This document shows, one piece after another, positions 22,374 to 35,719 of a stretch of DNA of 64,000 nucleotides (position 1 is the stretch's first letter; each line of letters opens with the position of its first letter). The notes below the pieces were generated by a model that was given only the letters and a program-made list of their open reading frames with translations, was not told where the DNA came from and ran no database searches. The translations under genes and the position numbers were made by a program. Origin of the DNA: Impatiens glandulifera (Eukaryota; Streptophyta; Magnoliopsida; Ericales; Balsaminaceae); contig NC_061862.1 of NCBI RefSeq assembly GCF_907164915.1, positions 137,011,520 to 137,075,519 on the forward strand, in the 5' to 3' direction.

Positions 22374-23325
22374 AAACTTTTGGGAGAGCATTAGTTGGTG
22401 TATTAGATCGTTATGACGAGACATTTATAACGACTGTATATTTCATTTTCCGCTTTAAAGTTATTACAGGTGTATAAATTTTTGTTGAAAATACTATAAT
22501 TTTGTGGTGCATTAGTGTTATGTACGTAATAATAACAGAAACGTTTTTCAAAATTAAATCTTCTTTCATTATATTGTGGCAAAATAGACTACTAAAATGT
22601 GTTAATTAATTAATTAATATCAAAGCAACTAAATAGTGATAGATTTAAGAAGGCTGGCCAATTAATAGAAAGTGATATAAAATGATCATATTTGATCTAG
22701 TAATGGAATGATAGAGTTCAAAAATAAATTGTGAAAAATAGGTTTGTTCAGATCAATCATTCTCCAACAAAATTAAGGAGATTAAAGGAAATTGATATAT
22801 TTGAAAGTGTTTGAACTAGAATTGTGAGTCAAATATTGTGCGAGAGACACTATTGAAGTAGAGTTTGGTGTTGTTATTAGTCGGTAACAACATTCTTGTG
22901 ACGCAGTTGATCAAGTTTTCTAAGATGGATGAAATAGTTTGGTGATTTAGGCTATGTTTTTGTGTATTTTTTATATAGTTAATAGTTTTGTTGATTGAAA
23001 AGTTTAGGGTTTGAAACCTATATATATGTCAATCTGTGTTTGTCATCGAGAAGCAATAGAGCCACGTGACACGGGCGGGAAGGGGGAAGGGGCTCTCGTA
23101 ATCTTGTTTAAGAACTGGTGGGTTCGAACGTGAGTTAATTAAATCATAGTAATTAACTAATAGCTTCTATATGATATTCTTTTTTTATTTGTAGTATCTA
23201 TTTTTTATTAAAACAAAATGAATACACGTATATTAGTAAGATCTTACAATAATATCAACTTTAAATTGAAATATGTGGAACTTAGTAACGATCACTAGAG
23301 TGTTATCGATTACTTATAAGAAATT
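22374..23325. repeat. Duplicated copy of the 3' flank of DUF247 gene 2
   Basis: This block is collinear with 53682-53919 joined to 58714-59490, the two sides of the Copia-I insertion. Shared landmarks: GGGAGAGCATTAGTTG, AAAATTAAATCTTCTTTC, GTCGGTAACAACATTCTTG and GAGCCACGT near 23060 and 59226. Similarity runs through CACTTATAAGAAAT-like sequence at about 23310, which in gene 2 is the end of the coding region, and then stops. The block is therefore the 3' flank plus the last few codons of a lost third DUF247 copy. It lacks about 75 bp present in the other copy near 53730-53800. Confidence 0.85.
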
Positions 23326-24367
23326 TAACGTGAACATCAGGAAGATGAAAGTTGGATTCACCCTTTTTTTTCCTTTAGTATTTGATTTAATGGGTCGGAT
23401 CTTAAGCATGGGTCGGTCCATCAGTCGTATCCGTCAATTGGATCCTCTCTTTGGCTTGACTTCGGGTTGACTTGCCTTTAATTTGATTATTTTGACCCCA
23501 TTCATAAATTTGATCAAGATCTTGCATATGGATCTTGGATGGATCCTTGAAGAGTCATACATCTCCCTTTATCCTACAAAAAATAGTTTGTTAAAAATAA
23601 AATTAAAACAAATAATTAAGGAAAAGAATAGCAATTTTATTTTTAATTATTCCTATTTCTAAGAAATAATTCTACTTATTCCATCTATTTTTAAAATGCT
23701 AACTAACTAAGTCAAATTCAAAATTAAATTGCAAAATATAATCTAACAACTAATCTAATCGATAACTAAACTAATTATTTAAAACAACTAATTTAATGAA
23801 CAAAATTATACATAACATATTTTTAAATGATTAAAAAAATATTAATATGTATATTTTGTATGTTTTTTATTTATTTATAAATATCCAAGGTATTTATTCA
23901 AATAAAACCTTAAATATTCTAAGTATAATAATTCTCCTAAGTGTTACAATTTAGACAAATTACTACATTAACTTATTAATTAAGAATTAAATATTTTCAA
24001 AAACTCAATTGTTATGAAAATAATTATCTTTAAAATAAACCGTGAAATGAGGTCATGAATATAGGCTCGAATTTATTAAAAATATAAACTATAAAATTGG
24101 GGTTAAAAATTAAGTGTCTATAGAATGCCCCTCTTGAACAAAATTTTTAAAAATCACTTGGTTTAGAAAAATGCATGTCCAATCTTGAACATAGGCACTA
24201 CATTTTTTAACATACCAAATTTATAATTTATTTTGGATTCCTTGAATGAAAAGAGAACAAGCCTGACGAGTCTATCGGGAGATCCGTGTAATTACTCTTC
24301 ATTCTTCAAATTCGGTTTATCCTCCACTTATTGATGATTCACCTTTGTTTATAATATACATCATTCC
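23326..24367. other. AT-rich spacer, no gene seen
   Basis: No coding signal recognised. The sequence is AT-rich with no clear element ends. Confidence 0.6.
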
Positions 24368-24822
24368 TAGTTTATCGATCGTGTAGATCGAGCCTGGTTG
24401 TTTCGACAATATTTTTATGCATCTTGCATAGCCTTTAGATTGTATGTGAGTACACATCTTGACTTAGTTCGCTGATTGCATTTACTTGGAATTGATACAT
24501 CGCTCGTGCTCTTAGTGTGATGACTATATATATCTCTCCATAATCTCAGTGTGCTGATTTATCGCTCTTAATCTGTGTGCCGACTATACGCGTCGCTCCA
24601 TAATCTCAGTGTGTTGATTTATCGCTCCTGATCTTAGTGTGCCGAATGTATACGTCGCTCCATAATCTTAGTGTGTTGATTGTATGCATTTGGAATATAC
24701 ATCGTTCCGGTTTATCGATCGAATGGATCAACACCTAGTTAGTTCAATTATATTGCTACACATCTCGCCTAACCTTTGGATTGTACGTGAGTACACATCT
24801 TGAATTAGTTTGCTGAATTTAT
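24368..24822. repeat. Nested direct repeats: 120-bp flanks around a 60-62-bp tandem array
   Basis: The outer pair (about 24368-24490 and 24705-24822) shares TTTATCGATCG and GTGAGTACACATCTTGA. Between them a 60-62-bp unit, CGCTCCATAATCTCAGTGTG followed by TGATTTATCGCTC, is repeated about three times with partial units. Nothing coding. The pattern could be the inside of an unrecognised LTR, but I cannot show it. Confidence 0.75.
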
Positions 24823-25906
24823 TATTATTACCCTTCTCATTGAGAAATAAATTTTAATAATCATTTTAAATCACAACTTTACTTAGTGATTATGTTTATG
24901 TCGCTTCTCTCATGGAGCGAAAAATCTTAATGATTATTCGAATCATAACTCTACTTAGTGATTATTATTGATTTGAGTATTTCTCCTCAGTTTAGCGAAA
25001 TACTTGACAATAATTTCAAGAACACTCTCTTCTGTTTAATAATTAATCATAATTTTTCTTATTGATTATGTTCAAAGACAAACTCCCTTAATTTTCAAGG
25101 CACTAGCGTCTTCTTCATCGGTCTTAAAATACTTTCAAGAATCGGTTTTGTACTTCCTTCCTTAGAGTGTGTCGAGAGGAAATCACAATGAACCAATGTT
25201 CTACGAGATGCACGCTATCGCTTTAAGAGCTTGTCTTTTGCTGTGATGTTTCGCCCTGAGTTTTTTCGAAGGATTTGTTTGTACGAATGCTTAATCTTTC
25301 AACCATGCATCATTAAGTTGAGTCTCGCTTCTCAAATTCAGAGGTCATTGTACCTCAAATTCTAAGGCTTTGAGCTCTTTTTATACACAGGGTATATTTA
25401 ATAAAATCAATACAATCTTGTTCTTGCATTAGCAATTTAGACAAAGGTCTAAATGAACAAGAAATTGTGATTTCAATATCTCCAACAAATTCAAAGGCTT
25501 TAGGCTCTTTTTATACTCAATCTATATTTAATGAATCAGTACATTACTTACTTGCATTACATAGTTATGATGTAGAAGTTGAAAAATATAACAACAACAA
25601 CAAATGTTAATACATATTGGAGTTTAACAAAAAAAAACTAGAGAGAATGTGAATAAATTTGAAAGATTATTGAACTTGAAAATAAAAAAATGAAGAGTGA
25701 GTAGAGAGAGAAAATATTTTTTTATTAAGAAAAAGTGAAGATTAAGAGTTATGAAAAAAAAAATTAAATGATGTTGGAGTGGATTGTGTGTATGGATAAA
25801 ATAAATAATATATTTATTATAAATTTTAATGATTCTAAGGATGTAAATTTGAAACTCATTTTAAACTTTAAAAATATATATGTATATTTTAATATTAATA
25901 TTTTGT
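24823..25906. other. Non-coding region with one direct repeat
   Basis: Two similar blocks, about 25350-25440 and 25485-25565, share CAAATTC, GGCTTT, GCTCTTTTTATAC and TATATTTAAT in order. No gene recognised. Confidence 0.5.
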
Positions 25907-26060
25907 GTATCGGGTTTGGGTTTTGCACACTCCCCATCCCAAACTCGGTCGGGTAATCATTTTTACTCCACATTCATGACCCCGAACCCGATTTAAAATA
26001 CCCAAACCCGACCATCGGATACTCATAGGTATTGGATATACGGGTATCCATTGTCATCCC
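25907..26060. repeat. Imperfect inverted repeat of GGGTTT/AAACCC type
   Basis: CGGGTTTGGGTTTT at about 25912 faces AAAATACCCAAACCCG at about 25995. CGGGTA-rich sequence and CATTGTCATCCCTACC follow, up to 26062. Similar CGGGT-rich ends bound small non-autonomous plant elements, but no family is assigned. A GC-richer stretch of unknown origin runs on to about 26270. Confidence 0.5.
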
Positions 26061-26319
26061 TACCTTTAACGCACAAGTCATCCCCGTTTCAAGAGGTCAA
26101 CCCGCGAGCGCCTCGCCCTACGTTGACCGAAGACTGAGCCGCATTATCTCCATACCAGACTTCACCCAATCCGGCTTAGATTGCTTCTAAACCGTTCATC
26201 GTGAATTGGTGGTCTATCTAGCGACCGGTCAAACTCGGACCTAAGGCAGGTTTGTTTTCGGCCTTTGGTTTTAAATATGTTTTAACATTTAAAGTCTCTA
26301 AACTATTTTTTAAAAAAGT

Positions 26320-26322
<3 letters not shown>

Positions 26323-26358
<36 letters not shown>
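26323..26358. repeat. (TA)n microsatellite
   Basis: Pure AT dinucleotide run of 36 bp. Confidence 0.95.
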
Positions 26359-26371
<13 letters not shown>

Positions 26372-26708
26372 TATCTATAGAATATTTTCATGAAAAATTA
26401 TTTTATTAAGGGACCATTTAGATTATTTTTTTAATCTAACATATCTAAATTGATATTTTAAGTTATTTTTTTCACAACGTTCGACGTCAATCGCAGTTAT
26501 TGACATTTATTTAATAATTTAATATTCAAAATGTTAAATTCAAGTACCTGTTTACAAAGTAATTGAATAAACAAAATATAAGAATTCAATTTACTTAAAA
26601 GTCAAAATGTTAGGATGTAAAGACCATCTTTAACAAACACATATGATATAGCGCGATATTTCTTTCGAGTGTTATCAAACATTGAAACCAAAAAGAATCA
26701 TTGAAATA

Positions 26709-26892
26709 ATGTTTATATATGTAAAATATTTCCTTAATTTTAAAAAAAAATCAAATTTTAACTATGAAAATTATTATTTAAAATTTTATTAATTTTAATT
26801 AATGTTTATCTACGTAAAATATTTCCTTAATTTAAAAAAAAAACAAATTTTGAATATGAAAATTAATTATTTAAAATTTTATTAAATAATTA
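26709..26892. repeat. Tandem duplication of about 92 bp
   Basis: Two adjacent copies (about 26709-26800 and 26801-26892) share GTAAAATATTTCCTTAATTT, AATATGAAAATTA-like sequence and ATTTAAAATTTTATTA. Confidence 0.8.
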
Positions 26893-28395
26893 TCAAAATA
26901 ACTGCAATCACTACAATCTCATCTCTCATCTCCATAAGAAAGTAAGGCCTTGTTTGGATGAGTGTTTTTTAAAAAACTTAGACAAAAAAATAATAATAAT
27001 TGGTGATGATTTTGAAGAGGTGGTGATTATTTTTTTGATAAAAAGACTTAAAGGGTATTGGTATATATATATATAAATAAAATAATAAATAATAATTTAA
27101 AATAAAGAGTATTTTGGTATTTTGATTAATAAATTAAGTGATGTGATTATTGAGAAATGATTAATTGAAAAATTGATTTGGGTTGAGTTTTAAAAAAAAC
27201 CGTTCTAAGGATGAAATGTCCATAAATAGTTAAGCCTAAAAATTAAATTAATTTTATTAAATTACTCGAAAATCCCATACACATGACACAACCAAAGAAA
27301 AACCGATCCGGACTTTTACACTTACATATAATTTATTAAGTTCTTTTATGTGATAGTCGAAATATTTTAAGATTATTTTAAAGATAAATTTCAATAATTT
27401 ATATTTTAATATGAGTGTTTGTTTCTGATTTAAATTGAATACTTTTTAAGATAGGTTTCAATCATTTATATTTATATTTTATGTATACAATATGAGTTTT
27501 TTTTTCAGGTTTAAGTTAATGTGTTGTTATTATTTAAATGTATTATTAAATATTATATATGGATATAACTTTAAAAATTTAACTTATTAGTTTGTTTATG
27601 GGTTAAAGTTAGAATTATTCATGTCAATAATTTGTATTTTATCTTTATAAAATTATTTAGAATAATAATTTATTTTGTTCTCAATAGAAATTGTGTGTCA
27701 TTATTTTTGACATGAAATGTTTTATTTCTTGCATAATTAATGTAATGAATAACTAATAATAATTTTTTATTTCTCTTATAAAAATGATGGTAATTTTAAG
27801 GTAATAAATTTTTACAAAGAAATTTAATTATTTTATATTTTTTAATAACTTCTATCTTTTTTAAAAAAAAATTAAACAACTCTCAAATACGTATTTTCAT
27901 ATTTTTAACATTATAATATGATAACGTGCAAAGAACAATTAGTGATTAATTAAATAATACATTGATACAGAAGAAAGTCTAATAAATATATATGATACAG
28001 AAGTATAACAACTAATTAAGTATTTAACAATAATATAATGCAATTGCATCATTTATATATATAAACATCAATATATTAATAAGATTTATTCCTCGATAAT
28101 ATAATGCAATTGCATCATTTATAAATGTAAACATCAATATATTAATAAGATTTATTCCTCGCATAATCAAACTAACTATATAAAACAAATATATTTATAA
28201 TGATGAGAGATAGGGAGAATAAAATTATGGGAGAGAATGAGAGGACATTGTGGTGACATCATTTATTGGTTGAAAAAAAATGTGGAAGGAAAGATAAATT
28301 TATTTTATTAATTTTCAACTATTCTATTCTGTGCTACGTCAATTTCTGAGCTAAATTCGCTGTTCATATCATTTCTCTAATATAATATATTTTAA
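26893..28395. other. AT-rich spacer with a 67-bp tandem duplication at about 28030-28164
   Basis: Both copies of the duplicated unit carry ATAATGCAATTGCATCATTT (with a 12-bp palindrome, ATGCAATTGCAT) and AATAAGATTTATTCCTCG, 67 bp apart. No gene recognised in the rest. Confidence 0.65.
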
Positions 28396-28600
28396 CAGAT
28401 CCGACAGTTGATACAAGAGATTCTCGAATGTTGAAACTGTCCCGAAAATCTTTAAATAATATCAATGGAAGACCTTCGATAAAGATGTCGTCAATTTGAG
28501 AACGTGATAATACATGCAACACTTAAATTTGTCTACAAGCAAACTTTTCATGAGACGTGTACAGTGAAACATGTATATACCAAGCGTATATTGTTTGTAT
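28396..28600 (-). pseudogene. Copia RNase H C-terminal fragment related to Copia-I
   Basis: The plus strand here parallels 54090-54260 of Copia-I (GAGATTCTCG, GAAACTGTC, then GAAATC-like and GATTTGAAAACG-like sequence). It corresponds to the last codons of pol, the RFQIADIFTKGLPR region, on the minus strand. Only the 3' tip of an older relative of Copia-I is left; no LTR was recognised beside it. Confidence 0.7.
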
Positions 28601-28838
28601 CTGAAGTGACAAGTCCATATTATTAGTCGATATTACCAGTAGTGGTATAAGTGGGACGGTCATGCATTTAAATCTTTATATCTCGTCCAGTTGCTATTCG
28701 GGTATTCGGGTATTGCCGAGGCCCGAGAGATATAGGGCCATCAGCAACGGGACCTCCAACTGTAATATTTCAACTTTGTTCGGAAATTGAGCATCATCGT
28801 GAGTTAGAGGGAGGGAGTTGAGTTGTTGGAGAGCCATC

Positions 28839-29339
28839 CGTTGAGGTGTTCCTTGCCATTGCGGGCGGGTTTTAAATTCCGGGTAAACGGGTTAGGGTTT
28901 TCTTTTATGAAAACGGGTTAGAGTATAAATACTTTTTTGGTATTTTTCTCATAACAGAGTAAGGTTGAGAGAGAGTGAATTACAAATCTAAGGTTTTCTG
29001 GTTTCCTTCTTCTTCTTGTTCTTTGCCTGATCTAGAGAAAAAGATTGGGGGAGCTTTTGATTGTGGAGTAGTCCAATCATTCCTAGTGTAATCACTTCTT
29101 TCATTTGAGAGCAGGGCATGTAAGTTTCTACTATTGACATTTCTTTGATTTAGTGAAACTTATCCCTCCCGTGGACGTAGGTCGATTTTAACCGAACCAC
29201 GTATATTGTGTTGTCGTTTATTGCTTTGTGCTATTTCAGTCTTCGTAATCTGTTTGTCGTCATAGACGATTTGGAAACTGATTTGTTACAGATTTGATTT
29301 CGAAGAAGATCCATAGTTTTGTTGTTGCAAAACCCAACA
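28839..29339 (+). repeat. 5' LTR of Copia-F
   Basis: 501 bp. The first base is mutated (CGTTGAG instead of TGTTGAG in the 3' LTR) and the end is CCCAACA. A TATA-like GTATAAATAC lies near 28922. Confidence 0.95.
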
Positions 29340-29340
29340 A

Positions 29341-29352
29341 TGGTATCAGAGC
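29341..29352 (+). other. Primer-binding site of Copia-F
   Basis: TGGTATCAGAGC one base after the LTR, exact match to the usual initiator-Met tRNA complement. Confidence 0.9.
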
Positions 29353-29476
29353 AGTATTGATTTGTTATCTGTTTTAACATTGGAGCAGAGTGCTCTGCTG
29401 GTTACTTGGCGAAATTCAAAGAGGAGATCAACTAGTTTCTTTGCTAGGGTTTTTGTTAGTTGTTAAGGCAGTAATA

Positions 29477-32400
29477 ATGGGGAAATCTAGACCTAATATG
29501 GTGAGTCTGAATGGTACAAACTACAGGCAATGGAAACTGATGATTAGTGATTTGTTAGTTTCAGATGATTTGAATGAACCAATTGAAAATGAGGGTGTTA
29601 GACCTGAGACTACAGAAGAAGATGATTGGAAAAAGATAGATAGAAAGGCCTGCAACTTTATTCGTTCATGGGTTGGTATAAATGTTGTGCACCATGTTGA
29701 GAATGAGACTACGGCGTATGGTGTGTGGAGCAAACTTGAAGCTCTATATGTTGGGAGGTCAACAAGGAATAAAGCAGCACTAGTACGAAGGCTGGTGAAT
29801 CTGAAGTACATTGATAATTAATCAATTGCTGAGCACTTGAATGAATTTCAATATATTTTGAATCAGTTGAGTAGAATGAAGATAAACTTTGATGATGAGG
29901 TGCAAGCACTTTTAGTCCTTGGATCTTTGCCTGCAAGTTGGGAGACACTTATTATCACTCTCAGTAACTCAACACCAAATGGAAAGTCAACATGGCATTT
30001 GTCACCAGTTCCTTACTTGATGAGGAGAATCAAAAGGGGGATAAACCCTCTAAGTCTGATATGTTGGTGACTGATAAAGGAAGATCAAAGGATAATAGAA
30101 GTGGTTCGAGCAGGGGAAAGTCTAGAAGCAAGTCTAGAGCTCCAAAGAAGGATGGTGCTTGACATTACTGTGGCAAAATGGGTCACTGGAAAAACGAGTG
30201 GTGGAAATTTAAAAATGATAAAGCGAAGGGTACAGTGAAGCCCAGAGAAAAAAAAGAACAAAGTGCAGATACATCTTCGTATGCTTCAGATGTTGAACTG
30301 ACATATGCTTCTAACTGTCAAGACTCTTGTCTTAGCACATCTTCAAATGAAACAACATGGATTGTTGACACAGGTGCCTCATTCCATATTACTCCACACA
30401 AAGGTTAATTATAGTCCTACAAAGCTGGTGATTATGGTGAGGTTCGCATGAGTAACAGTGGTGTGTCCAAGATAGTTGGTCTTGGTGATGTTAAAATCGA
30501 GACAAACATGGGCTGTTTCCTGACATTGAGAGATGTAAGACATGTTACTGATTTGAGAATGAATTTGATTTCAGCAGGTAAGCTCGATGATGGAGGCTAC
30601 CATAATGTTTTCAGTGGTGGAGCATGGAAGCTAAGAAAGGGTTCATTGGTTGTTGCACGAGGTAAGAAATGTTGTTCCTTATACAAGACAAATTTGAAAA
30701 TTGTCTATGATGCAACATATTCTGTTGTGATGGAGTCATCCTCTGAGTTGTGGCACAAGAGACTAGGTCACATTAGTGAAAAGGGGCTGAATGTTTTGAT
30801 CAAGAGGAATGAGGTACTGAATCTCAAGGATGCTCATCTTGAAAATTGTGAGCATTTCTTGAAGGGTAAGTAGAACAGAGTCTCCTTCAGTAAGTGAAAA
30901 GTGGAATTGAAAAAGAATGTCCTTGAACTGGTCCATACAGATGTTTGTGGTCCTATGAAGATTAAATTCATAGGTGGTGCTTCCTATTTTGTAACCTTCA
31001 TAGACGATGCATCTAGGAAGGTTTGGGCCTATGCTATAAAGTCCAAGGATGAGGTTGCATCAAAGTTTGAGGTCTTTCACAAGCTGGTTAAAAGAGACAG
31101 GAAGAAAACTGATGAGGGTACGGTCAGATAATGGGGGAGAGTACATAGGATCATTTGATGATTATTGCAAACAGCATGGTATTCGACATGAACAAACTGT
31201 GCCCAAGACTCCACAACAAAATAGTGTGGCAGAGAGGATGAACAAAACAATGTTGGAACGGATGAGGAGTATGCTCTCCCATGCCAAGTTGGCTAAGAAT
31301 TTATGGGCTGAAGCCATGAGCACTACAGTGTATGTGATCAATCGTTCTCCCTCCAAGACATTGAATAATAAGTGTGCAGAAAGCATCTGGTCAGGTAAAG
31401 ATGTTAATTATGACTATTTACGTGTTTTTGGTTGCAGAGCTTTTGTGCATGTTCCAAAAGATGAGAGGTCTAAGTTAGATGCAAAAACCAGGTAATACAT
31501 ATTTTTGGGTTATGGTGGTGAAAAGTGGGGATACATGTGTTATGCCCTAGTTGACAAGAAAGTTTTGAGAAGCCGAGATGTGGTATTCCTTGAAGATTAG
31601 ACTATTGAGAATTTTGAAGATGGTGAAAAGCTTGATGCATATATACGTGACCTTTCTCGTCTTGAGCTGTCTCATGATGTTGAGGAGACAAGGCCACATG
31701 TAGCTTCAGACTCAGATAGTGATGTTGATGTTCCTTAGGGTCAAGCTGTAGGTCATGGAAATGATACTAATACTGAAACTGATCTTGGTGATAATGTTGA
31801 GGTTGATTTTGAAGTTCAACAAGAAGATGAAAATCAACAGAATCAACAAACAGAGGTACTTAGGAGGTCTACTAGGGAGAAAAGATCAAGTTCTAAGTAC
31901 CCTGCTACAGAGTATGACCTTCTAACTGATTGTGGGGAGCCTATATGCTATAAGGAGGCTCTTGACGATGCTCATAAGAAAGAATGACTAACTTCCATGG
32001 ATGAAGAGATAAAGTCATTACTGAAAAATGGCACATATGATCTAGTTGAAAGACCAAAGAACAGAAAAGTATTACAAAATAAATGGGTGTACAAGATCAA
32101 GCAAGAAGGTGATGATAACAAGACAAGATATAAGGCTAGGCTGGTTGTCAAAGGTTTTGGCCAGAGGCATGGAATCGATTATGATGAGATTTTCTCAACG
32201 GTAGTGAAGATGACTTCTATCCGGGTAGTGTTAAGTCTAGATGCTTGTATGGATCTTGAGGTTGAACAGCTTGATGTCAAGACTGAATTTCTCCATGGTA
32301 ATTTGGATGAAGATGTTTATATGGAGCAACCTGAAGGTTACAATAAAAAAAGTGAGGAAAGCAATGTGAGCAAACTTATCAAAAGTCTATACGGTTTGAA

Positions 32401-33508
32401 GCAAGCACCAAGGCAGTGGTATCTTAAGTTTGAGTCGTTCAAGATCATCCATGGGTACATGAAGACGTCTACAGATCACTGTGTCTTTGTACAAAAGTTT
32501 GCTTCTAATGATTTTATTATACTTCTCCTATATGTTGATGACATGCTGATTGTTGGGAGAGACAAACTCAAGATTGCCAAGTTAAAAAAGGATTTGGCCA
32601 AGTCTTTTGAGATGAAAGACTTGGGCCAAGCAAGACAAATTCTTGGAATACAGGTCATTCGTGATCGGATGAAGAAAAGGCTATGGTTGTCTCAAGAGAG
32701 ATATATTGAGAAGATTTTAAAACGATTCTGTATGGACAAGGCAAAGTTAGTTGCTTGTCCATTGGCTACACACTTGAAAATAAATAAGATAATGTCTCCC
32801 AAGGATGAAGAGGAAAGACAAGAAATGTCCAGTGTTCCATATGCTTCAGCAATAGGCAGTCTGATGTATGCAATGGTCTGTACATGACCGGATATAGCTC
32901 ATGCGGTTGGAGTACTTATTCGTTTCCTTTCAAATCCCGGTAAGACACACTGGGAAGCGGTTAAGTGGCTAATGAAATATTTTCGAGGGACCTCCAAATA
33001 CGCTTTGTGTTATGGTATTGGAAAGCCACATGTTGAAGGGTTTTTAGATTCATATATAAGTGGTGATATTGACACTATGAGATCAACTTCAAGGTATTTG
33101 TTTACCTTTGGAGGAGGAGCTGTATCATGATAGTCTCGTATACAGAAATGTGTTGCTTTGTCTACTACAGAAGCTGAATATATTGTCATTACTGAATGTT
33201 GTAAAGAAATGAGATGGATGAAAAAATTGTTGAAAGAAATAAGCATTGCACAAGATATGTTTGTGGTATTTAGTGACTCACAAAGTGCCATACATGTGAG
33301 AAAGAATCCAAGTTTCCATTCACGTTCAAAACACATCCAAAGAAGGTACCATTGAATCCGTGAAGTGCTCGAAAAGAAGGAGTTATACTTGGAGAAAGTG
33401 CATACAGATGAGAACGGGTCAGATATGATAACAAAGGGCTTGCCAATAGGCAAACATGAGATATGTTGTGCCAAAGCCGGAATGGTTCTGGCAGGAGCAT
33501 CACGATGA
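29477..33508 (+). pseudogene. Copia-F gag-pol, with frameshifts and stops
   Basis: ATG 29477 starts Gag (MGKSRPNMVSLNGTNYRQWK). The frame breaks include a TAA at 29819, a frameshift near 30000, a zinc knuckle that lost its first Cys to TGA near 30160 and its last Cys to Trp, stops near 30406, 30871 and 31494, and a frameshift near 31110. Protease IVDTGASFHIT is near 30361. Integrase keeps HTDVCGP, RSDNGGEY and the Glu in SVAERMNKT. RT is intact from 31997 to 32887 with YVDDMLIV near 32533. RNase H retains TTEAEY and SDSQSAI near 33160-33290 but is interrupted by stops. No functional protein is expected. Confidence 0.92.
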
Positions 33509-33554
33509 TGAATGTTTATAGCAACATTCTCCCATGGCTCAGAAAGGGGAGAAT

Positions 33555-34055
33555 TGTTGAGTTGTTCCTTGCCATTGTGGGTGGGTTTTAAATTCCGGGT
33601 AAACGGGTCAGAGTTTTCTTTTATGAAAATAGGTTAGAGTATAAATACTTTTTTGGGGTATTTTTCTCATAACAGAGTAAGGTTGAGAGAGTTAATTACA
33701 GATCTAGAGTTTTCTGATTTCCTTCTTCTTCTTGTTCTTTGCCTGATCTAGAGAGAAAGATTGAGGGAGCTTTTGATTGTGGAGTAGTCCAGTCATTCCT
33801 AGTATAATCACCTCTTTCATTTGAGAGCAGGGCATGTAATTTTCTACTATTGACATTTCTTTGATTTAGTGAAACTTATCCCTCCCGTGGACGTAGGTCG
33901 ATTTTGACCGAACCACGTATATTGTGTTGTCGTTTATTGCTTTGTGCTATTTCAGTCTTCGTAATCTATTTGTCGTCATAGACGATTTGGAAACTGATTT
34001 GTTACAGGTTTGATTTCGAAGAAGATCCATAGTTTTGTTGTTGCAAAACCCAACA
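33555..34055 (+). repeat. 3' LTR of Copia-F
   Basis: 501 bp, TGTTGAG to CCCAACA, directly after the purine tract. Collinear with 28839-29339. Confidence 0.95.
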
Positions 34056-34060
34056 CCATC

Positions 34061-35710
34061 GACCTATACTAAGTACACACAAGTCACAACGAAGTAGTAC
34101 ACCAAGAGTGACTCATATTTTTTCTTGAAATATCGGTCGAAACCAATGTATATAAAGTGTGTGTGACATATATGAGATGGGGGCAACATCTCGCACTCAT
34201 AGTAAACACACTCCACGTTCGGGATGGTTGAAATTCAGCGCCTACAAGTTTAGAGACTTAGGGGAGTACATAAAGTAGCAAGATCTTAGGGACGAGGTGG
34301 ACCATCATTAGCTAGATGTAGGGAACGGTGGGAACACGATGGCTATGATTGGGACGGACGTCGTCGGATAGAGCAACATAATTGTGTAGAGGAGGAAGAA
34401 ATCCAAATAAATGGGTAAGGGCACGACGCCATTAAGGTTGGAAAAAAGTAACTAATATAGCAAGAAGATGCGTGCAATGCTAAGATGCGGAAATAAGACG
34501 CGAAAAAAAACTAAAGAATATATAATAATATATTATGCTAAGATGGTTGAAGGGTTTCTCTAAAGAATATATAATAATAAATTATTAGACCCTTTTATAT
34601 ATATATATATATATATATATGATGAATTGATTTATTTATATGTTTGATAATCTTGTAATTGTATTCATTGATTTATTTGTATATTAGATAATCTTCTAAT
34701 TGTATTAATTCATTATTTCAATATTGAATTTGATACCATCACAAAATATTCATACATTATGATTTTATTCTTAAAACACACCTAGCTAAATTTTTTTAAT
34801 AGGATTCTCATTTCTTCGTAATAAATGCAACAATTCAATGGTTTAATTTTAACAAGGTCAAAATATTATCGAGTGATTGCATATGTTATATACTGTGGCT
34901 AAGAAACTAAAACATTTTTAAAATAATAGTATGTTTTAACAGTAAAATTAGTTTATCATTTTCAATCATTTAGATATAAGTCAACATAAGATTTTCTTTT
35001 ATTATTATTATTTTAAAAATGATTCTTTTACAAAATATTTACGGCACTTCATATGCATGGAGAAAATTAAAGCAGTATAGATAATTAAGTTATGACACCT
35101 GTAATCATAGAAAACTAACAAATTGATGTAGTGACAAGAAGCGAATTACCATAAGTCATGAACAGGATATATTTTGAAAAATTAGTCATTTTTACCCATA
35201 TAATATTTGATTTTTTTTATGTTGATCAAAACCAAACTAACTTAGACAAAAGTATCTCTAACAAAAATCAAAGAAAGCATTAAAATAAATCTTGCATAAC
35301 CAGGACAACTGTGGGATATATATGCAATGTTTTGTTTTGGTCCAAATAATAATTACAAAAATAGCAGTATACATCAATATTGACCGAATTTAGCCACGGT
35401 TAATGTCACTTTTGATAAAAATAAAAAATGGAGAGCTTCCAATTGACAATTATATGGAAAAAGGGACGGGATTTTATCATATTGCCAAGTTTTTTTTGGT
35501 TTTAGATACGAAATATTACTCATTAAAGTTAACTACTTTTTTTTGTAATGTATTTTGATCAAGAATAAGTCCGTTACCTAAAAGATCAATAGTTTAATGA
35601 TTTCAGTACAAATTTAATCATAATTCAGTTCTTATTTTAATTGCATTTTTTCTAATACATATTATCCTTATTAGTTGAATTTCACGTTAGAATTTGAAAT
35701 AAAATTAAAG
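34061..35710. other. Spacer before DUF247 gene 1, no gene seen
   Basis: 34061-34500 is of mixed composition and unrecognised; it continues the sequence interrupted by Copia-F (28626-28833). A TCTAAAGAATATATAATAAT repeat occurs near 34510 and 34560. A (TA)n run lies at 34596-34620. The remainder is AT-rich. Confidence 0.55.
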
Positions 35711-35719
35711 CCAATTGAA

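Larger units (their letters stand above)
28834..34060 (+). mobile_element. Copia-F: complete Ty1/copia retrotransposon, non-functional
   Basis: The element proper is 28839-34055, flanked by the 5-bp target duplication CCATC at 28834-28838 and 34056-34060. LTRs are 501 bp each. The primer-binding site is at 29341 and the purine tract AGAAAGGGGAGAAT at 33541-33554. Gag to RNase H is in canonical copia order, Tork/Tnt1-like. About two dozen differences between the LTRs by my own count (near 5%) mark it as clearly older than Copia-G or Copia-I. Confidence 0.95.
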
